60,082 nucleotides of DNA from NCBI GenBank assembly GCA_015057405.1, contig SVEK01000018.1:1-60082 (forward strand), given 5' to 3'. Positions within the stretch are counted from its first letter, which is position 1, and each line of letters starts with the position of its first letter. A program made the translations under genes and the position numbers. Below the pieces are notes generated by a model. The model did not search any database. It was given only the letters and a program-made list of their open reading frames with translations, and had not been told where the DNA came from. This stretch comes from Lachnospiraceae bacterium. Its GTDB lineage: Bacteria > Bacillota > Clostridia > Lachnospirales > Lachnospiraceae. Shown here piece after piece: positions 26,992-36,909 of this stretch.

Positions 26992-28843
26992 TTTGCAGGA
27001 GGAGCTTAAGAAACTGCCGGCAAAGCCCGGAGTGTACTTAATGCATGATGAGGGAGACAATATAATATATGTTGGAAAAGCTATCAGCCTTAAAAACAGA
27101 GTGAGACAGTATTTTCAGGCGGGACGTAATGTTTCGCCTAAGATTGAAAGGATGATTAGTCAGATTGCCAGTTTTGAATATATTGTGACTGATTCTGAGG
27201 TTGAAGCCCTGGTATTGGAATGCAATCTTATCAAGGAATATTCACCTAAATATAATACCATGCTCAAAGATGACAAAAGCTATCCGTATATCAGAGCTAC
27301 TGTTTTGGAGCCATTTCCACGGCTCCTTTTTGCTCATCAGAAAAAACGTGGTAAAGATAAGTATTTTGGACCATATACCAGTGTGGGAGCAATGAAAGAA
27401 ACTCTGGATTTTCTCAGAAAAAATTTTTATCTTAGAACCTGTAAAAAAACAATCGAAGAAAATAACAAGGATTCGAGACCATGCCTGTATTATCATATAG
27501 GTCAGTGTAAAGCTCCGTGTTGCGGCTATATAAGCAGAGAGGAATATATTGAAAATTTTAATGACGCAGTAGATGTATTGAATGGAAATGTTACAAAAGT
27601 TATATCAGGACTTAAGAAAAAGATGGAAGAAGCGTCGGAGTCTTTGGAATTTGAACAGGCTGCTGTATATAGAGACAAAATTGAGACTATAAAAAGAATT
27701 GCTCAAAAGCAGAAAGCGTCATTTAACGAAGAAGAGGACCGGGACATTATTGCTATGGCCCAGGCTGATGATGAGGCTGTTGTTCAGGTTTTCTTTATAA
27801 GAGCCGGAAAAATGATAGGAAGAGAACACCATTATCTTACCGGTATAATGAATGATACAACTGAAGAGATTATTACTGCTTTTATTAAGCAGTTTTATGC
27901 AAATTCTCCGTATATTCCAAGAGAACTTATGCTTCAATGTGATATACAGGAGGAGGCCCTTATTTCGGAATGGCTTACAGGTCTGAGAGGACATAAGGTA
28001 TATATAAAAAGTCCTAAAAAAGGAGAAAAGAGTAAGCTGGTAGAACTTGCCGAAAAAAATGCCGGTATGGTTTTGATTCAGGATTCTGAAAGGATTAAGC
28101 AGGAATATAAACGTACAATAGGAGCTGTAAATGAGATATGTAATCTTATCGGATTAGAAAGTGTCAGCAGGATAGAATCCTATGACATATCAAATATAAG
28201 CGGTTTTGAAAGTGTTGGTTCCATGGTAGTGTATGAAGATGGGAAACCAAGAAAGCATGATTACAGAAAGTTTAAGATAAGAACAGTGACGGGGCCGGAT
28301 GATTACGCTTCGATGAAAGAGGTTTTGACAAGAAGATTTGAACATGGAATCAAGGAAATGACTGGTGAAGACGGACAACTTAAAGGCAATGGATTTGCCC
28401 ACATGCCGGATTTGATTTTAATGGATGGTGGAAAGGGGCAGGTTAACATAGCCCTTGAAGTTTTAGATAAATTGGGACTTGATATTCCTGTGTGTGGAAT
28501 GGTTAAGGATGATAATCACAGGACAAGAGGACTGTATTACAACAATGAAGAGATTGATTTTAACAGAAATAGTGAAGCATTCAGATTAGTAACAAGAATT
28601 CAGGATGAAACTCACAGATTTGCAATTGAGTACCATAAGTCATTGCGTAGCAAGGAACAGGTCAGATCGGTGCTTGACGATATTCCGGGGATTGGTCCTG
28701 TAAGGCGCAGAGCGTTAATGAAATATTTTAAATCATTAGAGGCAGTCAGAAATGCTGAGATAGAAGATCTTTCCATGGTGGATGGAATGAATGCTGCATC
28801 TGCAAAACAGGTGTATGATTTTTTCAGAAAAGGGCAGGATTAG
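26984..28843 (+). CDS. uvrC: Excinuclease ABC subunit C
   Basis: This nuclease makes both incisions in nucleotide excision repair. The N-terminal GIY-YIG domain reads [10 protein letters not shown] and IIYVGKA. A cysteine cluster ([13 protein letters not shown]) follows, then the UVR motif for UvrB ([13 protein letters not shown]), the RNase H-like second nuclease domain with SYDISNISG and [10 protein letters not shown], and C-terminal helix-hairpin-helices ([13 protein letters not shown]). Length is 619 aa. The ATG overlaps the HAD stop (ATGTTTGA), so the start at 26984 is well supported. Confidence 0.96.
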   Translation: MFDLQEELKKLPAKPGVYLMHDEGDNIIYVGKAISLKNRVRQYFQAGRNVSPKIERMISQIASFEYIVTDSEVEALVLECNLIKEYSPKYNTMLKDDKSYPYIRATVLEPFPRLLFAHQKKRGKDKYFGPYTSVGAMKETLDFLRKNFYLRTCKKTIEENNKDSRPCLYYHIGQCKAPCCGYISREEYIENFNDAVDVLNGNVTKVISGLKKKMEEASESLEFEQAAVYRDKIETIKRIAQKQKASFNEEEDRDIIAMAQADDEAVVQVFFIRAGKMIGREHHYLTGIMNDTTEEIITAFIKQFYANSPYIPRELMLQCDIQEEALISEWLTGLRGHKVYIKSPKKGEKSKLVELAEKNAGMVLIQDSERIKQEYKRTIGAVNEICNLIGLESVSRIESYDISNISGFESVGSMVVYEDGKPRKHDYRKFKIRTVTGPDDYASMKEVLTRRFEHGIKEMTGEDGQLKGNGFAHMPDLILMDGGKGQVNIALEVLDKLGLDIPVCGMVKDDNHRTRGLYYNNEEIDFNRNSEAFRLVTRIQDETHRFAIEYHKSLRSKEQVRSVLDDIPGIGPVRRRALMKYFKSLEAVRNAEIEDLSMVDGMNAASAKQVYDFFRKGQD

Positions 28844-30748
28844 ATGATACGAGATTTTTTACCGGTAAATAAAGCCGATATGAAAAAAAGAGGATGGGAA
28901 CAGTGTGACTTTGTATATGTAAGCGGAGATGCATATGTGGACCACCCTTCTTTTGGAGCGGCAATTATTACAAGACTTTTAGAGGCTCACGGATATAAGG
29001 TGGGATTTATTGCCCAACCGGATTGGAAGGATGAGAAAAGTATACAGGTTCTCGGGAAACCGCGTCTTGGTTTTCTTGTTTCTTCGGGAAATATGGATTC
29101 CATGGTCAACCATTACACCGTTGCAGGGAAGAAACGTAAAACAGATGCATATACTCCGGGAGGAGTAATCGGTAAAAGGCCTGATTATGCTGTTGTTGTG
29201 TACGGTAATCTCATTAGGAAAGTTTATAAAAATGTTCCTATACTTATCGGAGGAATAGAGGCGAGTCTTAGAAGACTCGGTCATTATGATTACTGGTCAG
29301 ATAAAATAAACCGTTCGGTGTTGTTAGATTCCGGTGCAGATATTCTTATGTATGGAATGGGAGAACATTCCATGCTTGAGCTCGCAGAGGCGTTAGATAG
29401 CGGTATTTCGGTATCCGATATTACTTATGTGCGAGGAACCGTATACAGAACCAGAGAAGATAATATTCCGTCAGACGCGATAGTTTTACCTGATTATGCA
29501 GAAATATCTCAAAATAAAAAAAGATACGCAGAGAGTTTTTACACTCAGTATTTGAATACAGACCCATACACAGCACAGACTATGGTTGAAAAATATCCTA
29601 ATAAGGTATGTGTCGTTCAAAATCCTCCTTCATATCCTTTGACCACGCAGGAGTTTGATGATGTGTATTCATATAATTATATGGGAACCTATCACTCTTC
29701 GTATAAAGCACTGGGCGGTGTTGCAGCAATTAATGAAATTAAATTCAGTATTACAAGTAACAGAGGGTGTTTTGGCGGATGTAATTTTTGCGCCCTAACT
29801 TTTCACCAGGGAAGGATTATTCAGACAAGGAGTCATGAGTCGATTGTAAATGAAGCGACTAATATGACTAAGGATGCTGAGTTTAAGGGATATATTCATG
29901 ACGTTGGAGGCCCAACGGCAGATTTTCGTCAGCCGGCATGTAAGAAGCAACTTGATAAGGGTGTATGTACTAACCGACAGTGTCTGTTCCCTGAAATATG
30001 TAAAAATGTCAATGTTGACCACACTGATTATGTTAAGCTTTTAAGAAAAGTCAGAAGTATTCCCGGAGTGAAAAAGGTATTTGTTCGTTCGGGAATAAGA
30101 TATGATTATGTGGCAGCGGACAAGAATGAAACATTTCTTAATGAATTATGCCGTCATCATATAAGCGGACAACTTCGTGTTGCCCCGGAGCATGTATCTG
30201 ACAATGTCTTATACATGATGGGAAAACCATCTCACGGAATATACAAGAAATTCGTTGAAAAATATAATAAAATTAATTCAAAGAGCGGTAAGGAACAATA
30301 TGTTGTGCCATATTTTATGTCATCCCATCCGGGCAGTCGGTTGGAAGACGCAGTAAAGCTTGCTGAGTATGTTAGGGATTTGGGATATATGCCGGAACAG
30401 GTACAGGATTTTTATCCGACCCCGTCTACTATTTCAACTTGTATGTACTATACCGGATTTGACCCGAGAACGATGAAAAAAGTGTATATACCTAAAAATC
30501 CTCATGAAAAAGCTATGCAAAGAGCACTTATACAATACAAACGTCCGGAAAATTACGAACTCGTAAAAGAAGCTCTTTTAAAATGCGGAAGAGGAGATTT
30601 GATAGGATTTGATAAAAAATGCCTGATTCCTCCACGTATAATTAAAGAAAAACAGAATAGCAGTAACAAGCAACGCACAAGAAAACCATCAACGAATAAA
30701 TCGACAAGAAAATCTTCAACTAACAATCGCAGAAGAAAAAATCACTGA
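28844..30748 (+). CDS. YgiQ family radical SAM protein
   Basis: This radical SAM enzyme has an unknown reaction. The iron-sulfur cluster motif is CFGGCNFC (Cys309, Cys313, Cys316) inside the typical SNRGCFGGCNFC context. An N-terminal domain with YVSGDAYVDHPSF and LIGGIEASLRR marks the YgiQ/UPF0313 family. The C-terminus is a basic Lys/Arg/Ser/Thr tail of about 30 residues. Length is 634 aa. The ATG follows the uvrC stop without a gap, so it is cotranscribed. Its last seven bases overlap the end of the convergent PBP gene. Confidence 0.93.
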   Translation: MIRDFLPVNKADMKKRGWEQCDFVYVSGDAYVDHPSFGAAIITRLLEAHGYKVGFIAQPDWKDEKSIQVLGKPRLGFLVSSGNMDSMVNHYTVAGKKRKTDAYTPGGVIGKRPDYAVVVYGNLIRKVYKNVPILIGGIEASLRRLGHYDYWSDKINRSVLLDSGADILMYGMGEHSMLELAEALDSGISVSDITYVRGTVYRTREDNIPSDAIVLPDYAEISQNKKRYAESFYTQYLNTDPYTAQTMVEKYPNKVCVVQNPPSYPLTTQEFDDVYSYNYMGTYHSSYKALGGVAAINEIKFSITSNRGCFGGCNFCALTFHQGRIIQTRSHESIVNEATNMTKDAEFKGYIHDVGGPTADFRQPACKKQLDKGVCTNRQCLFPEICKNVNVDHTDYVKLLRKVRSIPGVKKVFVRSGIRYDYVAADKNETFLNELCRHHISGQLRVAPEHVSDNVLYMMGKPSHGIYKKFVEKYNKINSKSGKEQYVVPYFMSSHPGSRLEDAVKLAEYVRDLGYMPEQVQDFYPTPSTISTCMYYTGFDPRTMKKVYIPKNPHEKAMQRALIQYKRPENYELVKEALLKCGRGDLIGFDKKCLIPPRIIKEKQNSSNKQRTRKPSTNKSTRKSSTNNRRRKNH

Positions 30749-33315
30749 GTTACTATGCCGGCTGAATCAGGTGCCGGCACTGTTGTATCAGGAACGGTAG
30801 TGTCAGGATTAGTGACAGGGTTGGTAATTGTGCCACCATCACCCGGATTTGTGAGTGAATCCTGTGGGGTTGCCGGAGTATTCGGTATAGGAGTTGATGT
30901 ATTGACACGCTTTGGTTTTTTCGTTGGTTTTGGTTTTACTACAGTGTGACAGGTACAATAATCCGAAGGAATGGTATCCTTTGCAAAATACTCGTTTTTT
31001 GCCGCGTCATATGAACTGCATATCTCACTTATTGCACGTTTGCCGCAATCAGTACAAATAGTCGCTTCCACAATGGAATCCGGCATCTTAAACTCTTTTT
31101 TCTTGAGTTTTTTCTTTTCATGAACCTTTTCCATAATTGTTTTCCATATTACTTTATGATAAGTTGTATTATCCTGGTCTTTATTAAGATCCCAACCACC
31201 CCATATACCGGCAGTGTAGTATGGTGTGAATCCCTCAAACCACAAGTCGATATCACTTGATGTAGTTCCGGTTTTGCCGGCAGCAGGCATATCAATCTGA
31301 GAGAATTTTGCCAAAGTTCCGGTTCCTTTTGTTATTACGTCTTCCATGGCATTAATAAGCAGATATGCGGTGGAATCCTTGATAACCTGTCTTGTAACAG
31401 GAGTCTTATCTATAAGAACATTTCCGTCATGGTCAAGTATTTTAGTATACAGTGACGGTTCGGTATATACACCATTGTTAGCTATGGCAGCGTAAGCGGC
31501 GGTAAGCTCAAGGTTAGTTACACCGTCTGTAAGTCCGCCTAAAGCCATAGGAAGCTGTATGTCAGAAAATACCTTTCCGTCTTCGCTTACTCTGTTGTCT
31601 ACAAGAGTAGTGATGCCCAGATTGACAAGATAATCATACGCAACTTTAGGGGTTACTTTTTCAAGGGTTTTAACCGTAACAATGTTCATAGAATCACGTA
31701 TCCCCTGTCTTAGCGGAACACTTCCCTTATACGAATTCCCGTTCCAGTTGTGAACCTGTACTTTGGTGCCCGGGTAATAGTATTTTTCGTCTATTTCACA
31801 TGTGGCAAGTGTCATGCCTGCAGTGTCAAATGCAGGAAGGTAAGTTGATAACACCTTAAATGTTGAACCGGGCTGTCGAAGTGAATTGGTTGCACGATTC
31901 AAAGTTCTTGAGGCGGTTTTTCCCCCTCTTCCTCCTACAAGGGCAAGCACTTTTCCGTTTTTCTGATTCATAAGTACAAATGATACCTGTGGCTGAATAA
32001 TGTAGTTAAGATTCTCGCCTGTAACGGTAACATTTTTCTTAACAATGTGTTTGCGATATTTTTTAACATACTTTTTGGCAAGCTTTTTGTCTGTAAAGTA
32101 TATGTCAAATCCCGGTTCTTTTTTAAGGAAATAGGCCTTAAGTGTTTGTTCATTATAATTATGTTCTTCTCCGTCAGGAGTAATTACGGATAACTGATAT
32201 GAAAGCTGGAATTCCGAATTGGCAGGGAAATATGCCGGATCCTGTGTTACTTCGTCACATATTTTCTGAATTGCCGGATCCTGTGTGGAGTAAATAGTAA
32301 GTCCGCCGCGATATAACGCGTTATATGCTTGGGTTTCAGTGTAACCAAGCTCCTCCTTAAGGTCGTTCATAACCTGATCAAACAGAGCATCATTAAAATA
32401 TGATGAGATAGATGTTGCACTTGAAGAGGATGAGTAACTCTCATTATATTCCGCAATTCGTTCATATACATTGTCTTCAAGAGCTGCCGCATATTCTGAC
32501 TCGTCAATATATTCCTGTGTTTTCATGTAATCCAGTACTATCGCCCGTTTCTCGCGATTGTTGTCAGGATGGGCAATAGGATTGTAGGTAGAAGGATTCT
32601 GCGTAATACCTGCAATTACAGCAGCTTCCGAGACATTAAGGTCAGAAACATTTTTACCGAAATATCTGAGTGATGCGGCCTGAACACCAAGAGTGTTCTG
32701 TCCCAGATTAATTGTATTAAGATAGTATTCAAGAATCATATCCTTATCTATTCTGTCTTCTAATTGAATTGCCAGATATTGTTCCTGAATTTTACGTTGA
32801 ATTTTTTCGAGATTAGAGGTTTCAGCACCACCGTCAAATACAGTGTTCTTGATTAACTGCTGTGTAATTGTGCTGGCACCTTGCGAGAGATCTCTGTTTT
32901 GGAGTGCAATGGCAGCAGCACGGAATATTCCGCGAACGTCTATTCCGTTATGGGTCCAAAAACGTTCATCTTCGATTGCAACAAATGCGTCCTGAACACA
33001 TTTTGGTATCTCATCTATGGTGACATAGATTCTGTTAGCATTTTGCCCGACGAGTTTTTGTGTAATTCGGCCCTTTGCATCGTATATTGTTGTTGAATAT
33101 CCTTGTGGTGTAACATTGATGGTATCGATTCCGGGAGCACTGTCAATAATTCCGTTAAAGATTCCAAGCGCAGCATATGAACCGCAAGAAATCACGGCTA
33201 CGAATAATACCAAAAATATTCTGAAAGACATTACCCCTAATTTGGAACGGATACGTCTGTTTGAAGATGTGAGTTGTTTATTTTTTGCTTCTATTGCTTT
33301 TTTGCCAAAATTCAT
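30742..33315 (-). CDS. Class A penicillin-binding protein 1A
   Basis: This bifunctional peptidoglycan synthase polymerises glycan strands and cross-links them. A membrane anchor near 32-55 is followed by a GT51 glycosyltransferase domain with EDERFWTHNGID and the GASTITQQL motif. The transpeptidase has SxxK in RQPGSTFKVLS and a KTGTT box. The C-terminal tail is Thr/Pro/Asp-rich with short repeats (TTVPDTTVPAP) and could reach into the wall. Length is 857 aa. The start at 33315 follows GGGAAGG; the frame extends 17 codons further without a good site. Confidence 0.95.
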   Translation of the reverse strand: MNFGKKAIEAKNKQLTSSNRRIRSKLGVMSFRIFLVLFVAVISCGSYAALGIFNGIIDSAPGIDTINVTPQGYSTTIYDAKGRITQKLVGQNANRIYVTIDEIPKCVQDAFVAIEDERFWTHNGIDVRGIFRAAAIALQNRDLSQGASTITQQLIKNTVFDGGAETSNLEKIQRKIQEQYLAIQLEDRIDKDMILEYYLNTINLGQNTLGVQAASLRYFGKNVSDLNVSEAAVIAGITQNPSTYNPIAHPDNNREKRAIVLDYMKTQEYIDESEYAAALEDNVYERIAEYNESYSSSSSATSISSYFNDALFDQVMNDLKEELGYTETQAYNALYRGGLTIYSTQDPAIQKICDEVTQDPAYFPANSEFQLSYQLSVITPDGEEHNYNEQTLKAYFLKKEPGFDIYFTDKKLAKKYVKKYRKHIVKKNVTVTGENLNYIIQPQVSFVLMNQKNGKVLALVGGRGGKTASRTLNRATNSLRQPGSTFKVLSTYLPAFDTAGMTLATCEIDEKYYYPGTKVQVHNWNGNSYKGSVPLRQGIRDSMNIVTVKTLEKVTPKVAYDYLVNLGITTLVDNRVSEDGKVFSDIQLPMALGGLTDGVTNLELTAAYAAIANNGVYTEPSLYTKILDHDGNVLIDKTPVTRQVIKDSTAYLLINAMEDVITKGTGTLAKFSQIDMPAAGKTGTTSSDIDLWFEGFTPYYTAGIWGGWDLNKDQDNTTYHKVIWKTIMEKVHEKKKLKKKEFKMPDSIVEATICTDCGKRAISEICSSYDAAKNEYFAKDTIPSDYCTCHTVVKPKPTKKPKRVNTSTPIPNTPATPQDSLTNPGDGGTITNPVTNPDTTVPDTTVPAPDSAGIVTQ

Positions 33316-33381
33316 AACTAATAACCTTCCCTTTGAATACAATTTGCGCATAGCAGCAATTCTCAAGATACAATCGGATTT

Positions 33382-33410
33382 ATTATATCAAAAAATTGTG
33401 TATATGGCAA
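33382..33410 (-). promoter_or_regulatory. Promoter of the PBP gene
   Basis: On the minus strand TTGCCA (33405-33410) is followed after 17 bases by TATAAT (33382-33387). Confidence 0.65.
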
Positions 33411-33424
33411 ATTTGTGATAAAAT
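33396..33424 (+). promoter_or_regulatory. Promoter of the YigZ gene, overlapping the PBP promoter
   Basis: TTGTGT (33396-33401), a 17-base spacer and TAAAAT (33419-33424). It overlaps the divergent PBP promoter, so the two polymerases should exclude each other. Confidence 0.45.
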
Positions 33425-33487
33425 GAAGCGGACAGAATGCTTTAAAATGTGTAGATTGGCAGGATGTCTGATATGGAGGGCTGGTAT

Positions 33488-34141
33488 ATGATGGAACCGT
33501 ATAAGATAGTATTTAAGGGTGGCAGCGGAGAGATCGTTGAGAAAAAATCAAGATTTATTGCTAATGTTTTTTCTGTGGAAACAGAAGAAGAAGCGTTGGA
33601 AATAATTGAACAGATAAAAAAACAGTATTGGGATGCAAGACATAATTGTTATGCGTATGTTATAGGTGCAGACGGAAGAAAACAACGATGCAGTGATGAC
33701 GGAGAACCGCAGGGAACTGCCGGAAGACCGATGCTTGATGTTTTACTGGGTGAAGACATTAAAAATATACTGGTGATAGTAACCAGATACTTTGGCGGTA
33801 CTTTACTTGGAACAGGCGGTCTTGTAAGAGCATACTCGATGGCCGTTAAGGAAGGAATTAACGGCAGTGAGATAGTGACAAAGTGTCCCGGAACAAAATT
33901 GAAAATTACAACGGATTATAATGGAATCGGTAAACTTCAATATATAGCGGCCGGCATGGATATACCAATTCTTGATACTTTATATGAAGATAAAGTACAC
34001 ATGTATGTACTTGCTTCTCCTGAGAATAAAGATTCGTTGATTGCCAAAGTCAATGAAGCAACTTCGGCAACTGCTGTTATTGAAGACAATGGTGAAGTTT
34101 GGTACTCTGTTTTAGAAGATAAAAGTATACATGTGTATTGA
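33488..34141 (+). CDS. YigZ/IMPACT family protein
   Basis: A small protein of the UPF0029/Impact family (217 aa). The N-terminal domain begins EKKSRFIANVF and contains DARHNCYAYV and the signature RYFGGTLLGTGGLVRAY (about 99-115), the conserved family block. The C-terminal part is the short alpha-beta domain often called DUF1949. The family's role in bacteria is unclear; eukaryotic IMPACT regulates translation through Gcn2. ATG 33488 is chosen because GGAGGG precedes it. The frame opens eight codons earlier without a site. It is next to rarA, probably in one transcript. Confidence 0.9.
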   Translation: MMEPYKIVFKGGSGEIVEKKSRFIANVFSVETEEEALEIIEQIKKQYWDARHNCYAYVIGADGRKQRCSDDGEPQGTAGRPMLDVLLGEDIKNILVIVTRYFGGTLLGTGGLVRAYSMAVKEGINGSEIVTKCPGTKLKITTDYNGIGKLQYIAAGMDIPILDTLYEDKVHMYVLASPENKDSLIAKVNEATSATAVIEDNGEVWYSVLEDKSIHVY

Positions 34142-34193
34142 TACCGGACATTGCAGATTGTCCGCATAGGAATTAGTGAAAAGAGGAAAATCA

Positions 34194-35534
34194 ATGGATT
34201 TATTTACGTATATGAGTGAAACCAATAAGGAAAAGGAATCGCCCCTTGCATCAAGAATGCGTCCTACAATTTTAGAAGACGTGGTGGGACAACAACATAT
34301 TATTGGGAAAGACAGGCTTTTGTACAGAGCAATTAAAGCTGATAAACTTAGTTCCGTTATATTTTATGGTCCTCCGGGAACCGGTAAAACCACTCTTGCG
34401 AAAGTTATCGCCGGGGCAACAAGTGCTGAGTTTATGCAGATTAATGCTACTTCTGCCGGTAAGAAAGATATGGAGGAAGTGGTTAATAAGGCTAAAAATA
34501 ATTTTGGTATGTTTGGAAAAAAGACGATTTTATTTGTGGACGAGATTCATAGATTTAATAAGAGCCAGCAGGATTATCTTCTTCCTTTTGTGGAAGACGG
34601 TACAATAGTGTTAATAGGCGCAACTACAGAAAATCCGTTTTTTGAGGTGAACGGAGCGTTGTTGTCGCGTTCACAGTTGTTTGAGTTAAAACCCCTTACA
34701 GCAGATGATATTAAGATACTCCTAAAAAGGGCTGTTTATGATAAAGAAAAGGGCATGGGTGCATATAACGCATATATTGACGAGGATGCTCTTGATTTTT
34801 TGGCTGATGTTGCAGGCGGAGATGCAAGAAATGCTCTTAATGCCATTGAACTTGGAGTTCTTACAACAGAACCGTCTTCAGATGGCAGAATACATATAAC
34901 TCTTGACATTGCTTCTGAATGCATTCAAAAGAGAACTTTGAAATATGATAAAAAGGGTGACAATCATTATGACACGATATCAGCTTTTATAAAAAGCATG
35001 AGAGGTTCTGATCCGGATGCGGCGATATATTATCTCGCAAGAATGCTGAATGCAGGTGAAGAACCGGCATTTATTGCAAGAAGAATTATGATATGTGCTT
35101 CTGAGGATGTTTCCAATGCAGATCCGTATGCTCTTGTGGTTGCGACTTCTGCCTCTCTTGCAGTTGAAAGGCTGGGAATGCCGGAGGGGCAGATAGTTCT
35201 TGCTCAGGCTGCGGCATATGTGGCATGTGCTCCAAAAAGCAATTCTTCCGTTAATGCGATTGGTGAAGCGATGTCAGTTGCAGCAAATGATAGCAACGCA
35301 AGAATTCCGGCACATCTTATGGATGCTCATTACGGCGGAGCAGCAAAACTTGGACACGGTATAGGATATAAGTATGCCCATGATTACGAAGGTCATTATG
35401 TTGACCAGCAATATCTTCCGGACTGTCATATGGGAAAACATTTTTATTACCCGTCGGATAACGGATATGAGAAAATACAGAAGGAATATCTTGCAAAAAC
35501 AAGCAGACATAATGAAACCAAAAAGGAAGAGTAA
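34194..35534 (+). CDS. rarA: Replication-associated recombination protein A (RarA/MgsA)
   Basis: This AAA+ ATPase of the clamp-loader clade acts at stalled replication forks. It starts MDLFTYMSE and soon shows RMRPTILEDVVGQQHI. Walker A is [12 protein letters not shown] and Walker B LFVDEIHRFNKSQQD, with sensor IGATTENPFFEVN. The C-terminal tetramerisation region contains PIP-like ARIPAHLMDAHYGGAAKLGHG. Length is 446 aa. ATG 34194 is preceded by AAGAGGAAA. It ends 3 bases before the convergent membrane-protein gene, within a shared hairpin. Confidence 0.95.
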   Translation: MDLFTYMSETNKEKESPLASRMRPTILEDVVGQQHIIGKDRLLYRAIKADKLSSVIFYGPPGTGKTTLAKVIAGATSAEFMQINATSAGKKDMEEVVNKAKNNFGMFGKKTILFVDEIHRFNKSQQDYLLPFVEDGTIVLIGATTENPFFEVNGALLSRSQLFELKPLTADDIKILLKRAVYDKEKGMGAYNAYIDEDALDFLADVAGGDARNALNAIELGVLTTEPSSDGRIHITLDIASECIQKRTLKYDKKGDNHYDTISAFIKSMRGSDPDAAIYYLARMLNAGEEPAFIARRIMICASEDVSNADPYALVVATSASLAVERLGMPEGQIVLAQAAAYVACAPKSNSSVNAIGEAMSVAANDSNARIPAHLMDAHYGGAAKLGHGIGYKYAHDYEGHYVDQQYLPDCHMGKHFYYPSDNGYEKIQKEYLAKTSRHNETKKEE

Positions 35535-35547
35535 TGATTACTCTTCC
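35525..35547. terminator. Hairpin shared by two convergent genes
   Basis: GGAAGAGTAA (35525-35534) and TTACTCTTCC (35538-35547) pair perfectly around TGA. The stem contains the rarA stop codon and the end of the small membrane-protein gene. On the minus strand it is followed by five T residues, so it terminates leftward transcription. The plus-strand side has no T-run. Confidence 0.8.
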
Positions 35548-35855
35548 CCGTCTGTTATATTATTGTCATCAGTATTGTTTATGATATCATCAGTTTCATA
35601 CGTTTCAGGTTCCTGTGCCCCCTTAGCCAGTGCTTCTTCAAATTCACGTTTGTTGTCTTCGGCACGGTTTTTTGACACTCTGTATATCAGAAGGTAACCG
35701 TAAAACATTACAGGTACAACTATAGTTGCGTACAGACATGCCTTAAACAATTCTGGTGTTGCGGCAGAAGTAAAAAAAGCGGAGATAAAAGTCGCAATGT
35801 AAAGAATGACAAGAATCGAAATTCCTGTTATGGCAATTAGACGTTTAAATTTCAT
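35538..35855 (-). CDS. Small two-helix membrane protein of unknown function
   Basis: A 105-residue protein with two membrane helices (about 8-29 and 37-60) and a cytoplasmic acidic tail rich in Asp, Glu, Asn and Thr. The segment between (YRVSKNRAEDNKREFEEALAKG) is charged and probably helical. No known domain is recognised. GAAAGGAG precedes the ATG with good spacing, and a terminator closes it, which supports a real gene. Similar small membrane proteins beside rarA may occur in related bacteria, but this was not checked. Confidence 0.75.
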   Translation of the reverse strand: MKFKRLIAITGISILVILYIATFISAFFTSAATPELFKACLYATIVVPVMFYGYLLIYRVSKNRAEDNKREFEEALAKGAQEPETYETDDIINNTDDNNITDGEE

Positions 35856-36106
35856 AATAACTCCTTTCGTAAGGAATACGGTTGATTAGTTTTGTGTAAG
35901 TATCTACTAAGAAAATATAGCATACAGGAGCTTTTGGTTCAATAGGAAAAGTTGTAATATATTTTTTGGTGCCTTTATATTGGTGGTGCCTTGCGGCATT
36001 ATTAGTCAATGATATTTACGTTTTGTAAGCTTGGAAGAATGGAGAAAAGATAATTAGAGAGTAAATAAAAAGTGAGACATAATATAACATAGGAAGGGAT
36101 ATTGGT

Positions 36107-36745
36107 ATGGTTAAAAATATTTTGTTTGATTTGGACGGAACCCTTACAGATCCTAAGGAAGGTATTACAAAGTGCGTACAGTATGCTCTTGAAAAATTTG
36201 ATATAAATGCTGATTGTGAAGAGCTGGTGCCGTTTATAGGCCCGCCGCTTATGACATCCTTCAGAGAATTTTACGGTCTAAGTAATCAGCAGTGTGAACT
36301 TGCGGTTAAGTACTACAGGGAAAGATTTGCCAAGGTGGGATTATTTGAGAATTATCCATATGAAGGAATTAGTGAGGTTCTTGCAAAGTTAAAAAAAGAT
36401 GGGTATATCCTTGCAATTGCAACGAGTAAGCCTACTGTATTTTCCCATAGAATATGCGATAAGTTTGGTCTTACAGAGTATTTTGACCTTATAAAAGGCA
36501 GTGAGCTTGACGGAACCAATGCAGAAAAGATTGATGTTATGAAGTTTGTTATGAACGAACTCAAGACTGATCCTGAAGAGACGATAATGGTTGGGGACAG
36601 AAAGTTTGATATTCTTGGAGCAAAAGAATTGGGTATGAAAAGCGTCGGAGTAACATTTGGTTATGCAGCACCCGGAGAACTTGAAGAAGCAGGGGCAGAT
36701 TATATTATTGATGACATGGCAAAATTATTTGAAATTCTTGAATGA
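36107..36745 (+). CDS. HAD-superfamily phosphatase, phosphoglycolate-phosphatase type
   Basis: A subfamily IA haloacid-dehalogenase phosphatase of 212 aa. Motif I is DLDGTL with the nucleophile at residue 8, motif II ATSKP near 105, the conserved lysine lies in the GSELDGTNAEK region, and motif IV is MVGDRKFDILGAK. A helical cap follows motif I. Phosphoglycolate phosphatase or pyrophosphatase activity is possible. It starts with GGAAGGG just ahead of the ATG. The 35856-36106 stretch upstream is AT-rich with no clear promoter. Confidence 0.9.
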   Translation: MVKNILFDLDGTLTDPKEGITKCVQYALEKFDINADCEELVPFIGPPLMTSFREFYGLSNQQCELAVKYYRERFAKVGLFENYPYEGISEVLAKLKKDGYILAIATSKPTVFSHRICDKFGLTEYFDLIKGSELDGTNAEKIDVMKFVMNELKTDPEETIMVGDRKFDILGAKELGMKSVGVTFGYAAPGELEEAGADYIIDDMAKLFEILE

Positions 36746-36750
36746 CGGAT

Positions 36751-36852
36751 GGCATTAACAGCCCAAGTTTTAGGTGGTGACGCGGTATGCGAAATCGGTG
36801 GGCATAAGGAAAAATCACCGTGGCATTAGCAACTTAGTTGTTAGACGATGAC
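36751..36852. repeat. Pair of degenerate 31-base direct repeats
   Basis: GGCATTA begins at 36751 and again at 36822. The two 31-base stretches that follow agree at about 22 positions, and most differences are transitions. They lie between the HAD gene and the LysM-GH18 gene. No recognised element contains them. Confidence 0.35.
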
Positions 36853-36909
36853 ACAGGATAGTAACGTACTGCATATAATAAAATGATGTATTTTCAGCGT
36901 GGTAATAAT

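Noticed and set aside
36746..36882. Possible riboswitch before the LysM-GH18 gene
   Set aside because: No known aptamer core was recognised, and the predicted -10 lies at 36874, downstream of the candidate structure.
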